9,312 nt of DNA from Acidimicrobiia bacterium (GTDB lineage: Bacteria; Actinomycetota; Acidimicrobiia; UBA5794; UBA11373): contig JALOLI010000025.1 in NCBI GenBank assembly GCA_025456165.1, positions 1 through 9,312 on the forward strand, written 5' to 3'. A program made the translations under genes and the position numbers. Below are positions 6,893-9,312 of this stretch, one piece after another (the first letter of the stretch is position 1; every line of letters begins with the position of its first letter). The notes under the pieces were generated by a model, which saw only the letters and a list, made by a program, of their open reading frames with translations, ran no database searches and had not been told where the DNA came from.

Positions 6893-6947
6893 GCGCGCCG
6901 GGCCGTCATCGGCCTATCCGGGGGTAGCCGCCCGACGGCCGGCGCGC
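6893..6947 (+). terminator. long GC-rich hairpin after the LysE-family gene
   Basis: GCGCGCCGGGCCGTC (6893-6907) pairs with GACGGCCGGCGCGC (6934-6947): 14 base pairs with a single bulged G. The 26-base loop can fold further, with GGCCTATCC against GGTAGCC as an imperfect inner stem (6911-6929). It starts three bases past the stop codon. There is no U-tract, as is often the case in GC-rich actinobacteria, so it is a likely but unproven terminator. It would insulate the abiE operon downstream. Confidence 0.55.
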
Positions 6948-6964
6948 ACAGCAGGGGTGTGCCG

Positions 6965-6986
6965 AAGTACCCATGCGCCTGTACTT
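6965..6986. repeat. inverted repeat upstream of the abiE promoter
   Basis: AAGTAC (6965-6970) and GTACTT (6981-6986) are a perfect 6-base inverted repeat, 16 bases centre to centre. It ends 9 bases before the -35 hexamer of the abiE promoter. It could be a second regulator site, since the studied Streptococcus abiE promoter has two inverted repeats. Its sequence differs from the palindrome over the promoter. Confidence 0.35.
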
Positions 6987-6995
6987 GCCATAGCG

Positions 6996-7023
6996 TTGTG
7001 ATCGTCGGCTAATAGCCTACAAT
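6996..7023 (+). promoter_or_regulatory. abiE promoter (TTGTGA-16-TACAAT)
   Basis: A -35 TTGTGA (6996-7001) and -10 TACAAT (7018-7023) are separated by 16 bases, the best sigma-70-type promoter in the window. The predicted transcription start (about 7030) lies within three bases of the ATG at 7033, so the mRNA would be leaderless or nearly so. An alternative is TTGCCA (6985-6990) with GCTAAT (7008-7013), which has a weaker -10. Confidence 0.65.
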
Positions 7024-7026
7024 CAC
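6998..7026. promoter_or_regulatory. 29-base palindromic operator candidate over the abiE promoter
   Basis: The sequence reads GTGAT-c-GT-c-GGCTA, a central A at 7012, then TAGCC-t-AC-a-ATCAC: 12 of 14 arm positions are complementary. The core GGCTA-A-TAGCC is perfect. It covers the spacer, most of the -35 and all of the -10, so a protein bound here would block RNA polymerase. AbiEi antitoxins are known autorepressors that bind inverted repeats in their own promoter through a winged helix, so AbiEi is the natural candidate ligand (inference). Confidence 0.6.
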
Positions 7027-7032
7027 TACATC

Positions 7033-7773
7033 ATGGCGCATGCAACTCCCCTTCCGGCCGAACTGGCATCCCGGGAAACCCGGGTCGTCAGACCCAGAGA
7101 CGGGAAGGCCATCTACACCCACCCCAACGAGGAGTTCGCCCGGCTTGAGCGCGCCGGTCTTCTTCGACGACTCGCTCACGGCTACTACTTGATCCATCCC
7201 GCCGGTCAACGCACCGACCTCACCTGGCTTCCTCCGATCGAAGCATTCGCCCTCGGCATCGCGGTCGCCGACTACAGCCGGGGGGCAGTAGCCCTCACCG
7301 GGATCGGTGCTTCGCGGGTGCTCGGCGCGTTGCCTCGTGCGATCTCGGTGAGCGTTGTATCGATCCCAGTCCGCCGACCTCCTGTCGAGACCGCTGGTGG
7401 AGCCGTGGCCTTCTGGCATCGCTCCGTGCAGGGGTTCGATCTTCAGAAGGCCCGCACCGAACTGGCGCAAGGATGGACGACAACCCCCGAACAGACTCTG
7501 CTCGACCTGGCGGATCGACCAAACGCTGGGGGCCTTGCAGCCAGGGTCGCCGTCGAGTCCATGTGGGCCTTGGCGCCAAGAGCCGATTGGCACCTGGTTC
7601 GCGAACTCAGTGATCGGCAACGTCGACCATCGGCCTACGCCCGCGCTACCTGGGTCTGTGAGGGAATCGTTCAGGACGTGCCTCCGCCTGCTCCACTCCG
7701 ACGTCTGGTGCCGAGCAAGGGACTGACGTCATGGTCAGACGCCGATCCGTCTGCATATGGGATATCAGGATGA
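7033..7773 (+). CDS. abiEi: AbiEi-family antitoxin and autorepressor (246 aa)
   Basis: This is the antitoxin of a type IV AbiE toxin-antitoxin system, often acting as phage abortive-infection defence. Residues about 25-56 form the winged-helix-like N-terminal domain, with the pattern EFARLERAGLLRRLAHGYYLI typical of AbiEi. The C-terminal part contains TTPEQTLLDLADRP (149-162), a conserved landmark of AbiEi proteins. In characterised systems the N-terminal domain represses the operon and the C-terminal domain counteracts the toxin without a stable protein complex. ATG at 7033 lies 9 bases after the TACAAT -10, with no room for a Shine-Dalgarno. The stop TGA (7771-7773) overlaps the toxin's ATG as ATGA. 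Length is within the family's range. No frameshift or truncation is seen. Confidence 0.85.
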   Translation: MAHATPLPAELASRETRVVRPRDGKAIYTHPNEEFARLERAGLLRRLAHGYYLIHPAGQRTDLTWLPPIEAFALGIAVADYSRGAVALTGIGASRVLGALPRAISVSVVSIPVRRPPVETAGGAVAFWHRSVQGFDLQKARTELAQGWTTTPEQTLLDLADRPNAGGLAARVAVESMWALAPRADWHLVRELSDRQRRPSAYARATWVCEGIVQDVPPPAPLRRLVPSKGLTSWSDADPSAYGISG

Positions 7774-8540
7774 TCGAGCGCACGGAAATGGAGGATCGCG
7801 CCCGCTCGTGGGGTGTCGCGATGGAGCAGGTCCGTAAGGATCATCTGATCTCGCATCTCCTGCACTCACTCGGCGCGCTGTCGGGCTTCGTGTTCTTCGG
7901 CGGCACCGCCCTGCACCGGGCCTTTCTTGAAGCTCGACGCCTGTCGGAGGACATCGACCTGTATATCCTCCCCGGCACCGGAGCGAGCCTCGGAACGATC
8001 GTGAATGGACTCCTCGGCGGAATCAGGCGCGAGTACCCGGACGCCAGGGTTGTCGATGGAGGAGCAAGGTCAGATGTGCAGTCCTACCTCGTCTCCACCG
8101 AAGGAATCCAGGTCCAGCTTCAGATCGTCGCTGAGCGCCACGAGCACCGCCGGCTTCCCACGGAGCCGTTCCCCGTTGCCCTCCGCTACTCGGACCTCCC
8201 GGAGTGGATCCCTTTGCTCCTGCCCACTCGCGAGTCATTCGTGGCGATGAAGTGCTCGGCGTTTGAGGACCGGGCCACGCCCCGCGATCTATTCGACCTG
8301 GGGGCACTAGAGGCTGTCGGAGCGATCACTCCGGCCGCGGCCGAGACGCTGAAGGCGTTCCGTGGCGCAGGACCAGTGAGGTGGAAGTACGACGATGCCG
8401 CCTGCCCTGAAGCGAGCGACTGGAGCAAGGAACTTGCGCACCAGACCGGGCATCCCGGGGAACCTTCCGAAGTGCTCCGACGAGTACGGCGCGCGCTCAC
8501 CACGGCGTGTGAGTGGCCGGAAGCGGCCGACTTGAGGTAG
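7770..8540 (+). CDS. abiEii: AbiEii-family nucleotidyltransferase toxin (256 aa)
   Basis: This is the toxin of the AbiE pair, a DNA polymerase beta-like nucleotidyltransferase. Visible motifs are K23-D24 in the N-terminal helix (the family's EKDY-like position), GGTAL (44-48) and RLSEDIDL (57-64), which holds the two metal-binding acidic residues Asp61 and Asp63. A later segment has Lys161 and DRATPRDLFDL (167-177), the K...R-D..DL motif of AbiEii. All appear intact, so the toxin should be active. Related toxins (MenT) add nucleotides to tRNA acceptor stems; whether this one does is inference. ATG at 7770 is chosen because of the ATGA overlap with the antitoxin gene and because the family motifs begin soon after. 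An in-frame ATG at 7731 would overlap the antitoxin gene by 43 bases and add 13 unsupported residues. No good Shine-Dalgarno is seen, so translation probably depends on coupling. A hairpin follows the stop. Confidence 0.9.
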   Translation: MIERTEMEDRARSWGVAMEQVRKDHLISHLLHSLGALSGFVFFGGTALHRAFLEARRLSEDIDLYILPGTGASLGTIVNGLLGGIRREYPDARVVDGGARSDVQSYLVSTEGIQVQLQIVAERHEHRRLPTEPFPVALRYSDLPEWIPLLLPTRESFVAMKCSAFEDRATPRDLFDLGALEAVGAITPAAAETLKAFRGAGPVRWKYDDAACPEASDWSKELAHQTGHPGEPSEVLRRVRRALTTACEWPEAADLR

Positions 8541-8557
8541 GCCTGCGATCCGCAGGC
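8541..8557 (+). terminator. hairpin directly after abiEii
   Basis: GCCTGCG (8541-8547) and CGCAGGC (8551-8557) form a perfect 7-bp stem with the 3-base loop ATC, starting right after the TAG stop. There is no T-tract. Its position at the end of an operon facing a convergent gene favours a terminator role. Confidence 0.45.
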
Positions 8558-8817
8558 TGACCGGTGTCCCAGAACCTTCGGTCGATCTGGCCGACCCTGG
8601 GTGGAGAGTCAGGACATGGGGTTCACCTGTTAGGCGGGCCTCAGCCGCCCTGTGCTGGACGGAGTGGAGCGATTGCATCGCCGCCATCGGCACGTTCGTC
8701 CGAAAGGCGACACACTGATAAGGCGCCTATTACGCCCATGCGCCCGCCAACGCGCGGTCGCGTTCAGCCGGCTTCACTCCAGGCCGATCCTGGAACGCGC
8801 GAGAGACCCCTCGCCGA
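8558..8817. other. intergenic stretch without a credible gene
   Basis: About 260 bases between the convergent abiEii and secreted-protein genes. Open frames on the + strand here (from 8564 and 8652) give Pro/Arg/Ser-rich low-complexity products with no Shine-Dalgarno and no recognisable family. A second small hairpin, GGCGG (8633-8637) with CCGCC (8645-8649) and a 7-base loop, could serve as terminator for either side. Nothing else is supported. Confidence 0.5.
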
Positions 8818-9312
8818 CTAGGTCCCGGTCTCGTACGAGTAGGTGACCTTGACTCCGTAGACCTTCAACCCGGGCTCCGGGACGCGCAACCACAAGAACA
8901 AGCTGAACCGACTCCTGTCGACCGTCCGAGGGCTGATCGCCGTGGTGTACTGCACCTGGGGGTCAGTCTCGACGGCGCCCACGGTGGCCACTCCGCCCAA
9001 TTCAACGAAGGCGTCACCTTGCGCCGGGGCGGAGCGGTAGAGCGAGAGCGAAACGTCGGCGTTCGCCGAGTTGTCGTACGCATACAGGGTGATCCGGCGA
9101 ATGCTCACGACAGTCGCTGGCAGCGGGATCGGGGCAGTGAAGCGGCCGGTACCGCCGTACGTCTCGAGCCGCTGCCCAGCGGAGTAGTCCTGGTTGCTGT
9201 CAAACGGAGAGAACTCCGTGTTGTGGATCATGATGCTCTCGACCACGGTGGTCCGCGGCCCGGCACCGGCGGCCATCCCCGGTCCCACAAGCACCGCCAC
9301 CAGCAAGCCCAA
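8818..9312 (-). CDS. secreted protein of unknown function (N-terminus at or beyond window edge)
   Basis: The reading frame runs from the right edge to a TAG (8820-8818) and gives at least 164 residues. The visible N-terminus, GLLVAVLVGPGMAAGA, looks like the hydrophobic core and cleavage region of a signal peptide, so only a few residues are probably missing. The mature part has alternating hydrophobic and polar stretches (VSIRRITLYAYDN, ADVSLSLYRS, FSLFLWLRV, LKVYGVKVTYSYE), suggesting a small beta-sandwich. There are no cysteines in the visible part, no sorting signal and no catalytic motif. I do not recognise the family. It converges on the abiE operon. The start cannot be assigned from this window. 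Confidence 0.7.
   Translation of the reverse strand: MGLLVAVLVGPGMAAGAGPRTTVVESIMIHNTEFSPFDSNQDYSAGQRLETYGGTGRFTAPIPLPATVVSIRRITLYAYDNSANADVSLSLYRSAPAQGDAFVELGGVATVGAVETDPQVQYTTAISPRTVDRSRFSLFLWLRVPEPGLKVYGVKVTYSYETGT

Noticed and set aside
7731..7769. ATG 7731 as the start of the AbiEii toxin
   Set aside because: It would overlap the antitoxin gene by 43 bases and add 13 residues with no family support. ATG 7770 gives the usual ATGA coupling.
8629..8635. GTTAGGC as an integron attC-like core site
   Set aside because: It matches GTTRRRY, but I found no partner RYYYAAC core or the imperfect palindrome expected of an attC site, and there is no integrase nearby.
8564..8846. Small plus-strand open frames after abiEii
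   Set aside because: Low-complexity Pro/Arg/Ser products, no Shine-Dalgarno, no -10 near the start, and overlap with the end of the convergent gene.

Overview
This is a very GC-rich (roughly two-thirds G+C), gene-dense window. GTG and TTG starts are common, Shine-Dalgarno sequences are few, and TANNNT-type -10 elements lie unusually close to start codons. Together with a primary-like sigma factor and Thr-rich surface proteins, this suggests an actinobacterial chromosome, perhaps an uncultured or Acidimicrobiia-like lineage. That placement is inference; no rRNA or other taxonomic marker is present.

Left part (1-3517, + strand): a short gene for an IF-1-like S1/OB-fold protein with a basic, Pro-rich N-terminal extension. 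Its stop codon overlaps by one base the GTG start of a group 2 (primary-like) sigma-70 factor. An IphP-type tyrosine phosphatase (HCTGGKDRTG signature) follows after 62 bases, then a ten-helix membrane acyltransferase of the acyltransferase-3 family. The first two genes look translationally coupled. The phosphatase and acyltransferase may have their own promoters.

Middle (3561-6889): a minus-strand, membrane-anchored kelch beta-propeller protein and a plus-strand lipoprotein serine hydrolase (class C beta-lactamase fold) diverge from a 101-base intergenic region. Both carry a long Thr-rich linker between membrane anchor and folded domain, so both probably project from the cell surface. A LysE/RhtB-type exporter follows, with a -10 element only 8 bases before its ATG, and then a strong GC-rich hairpin that probably ends transcription.

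Right part (6960-8557): a complete AbiE-type (type IV) toxin-antitoxin operon. Its promoter (TTGTGA-16-TACAAT) is almost completely covered by a 29-base imperfect palindrome, an attractive candidate for the AbiEi autorepression operator. A second inverted repeat lies just upstream. The antitoxin and toxin genes overlap as ATGA, and a hairpin follows the toxin gene. After 277 bases without a credible gene, a minus-strand gene for a small secreted protein of unknown function runs off the right edge.

The most interesting points are the palindromic near-leaderless abiE promoter, the coupling of a divergent IF-1 paralogue to a sigma factor gene, and the recurrence of start-proximal -10 elements suggesting leaderless transcripts. 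No CRISPR array, insertion sequence, tRNA or rRNA was seen.
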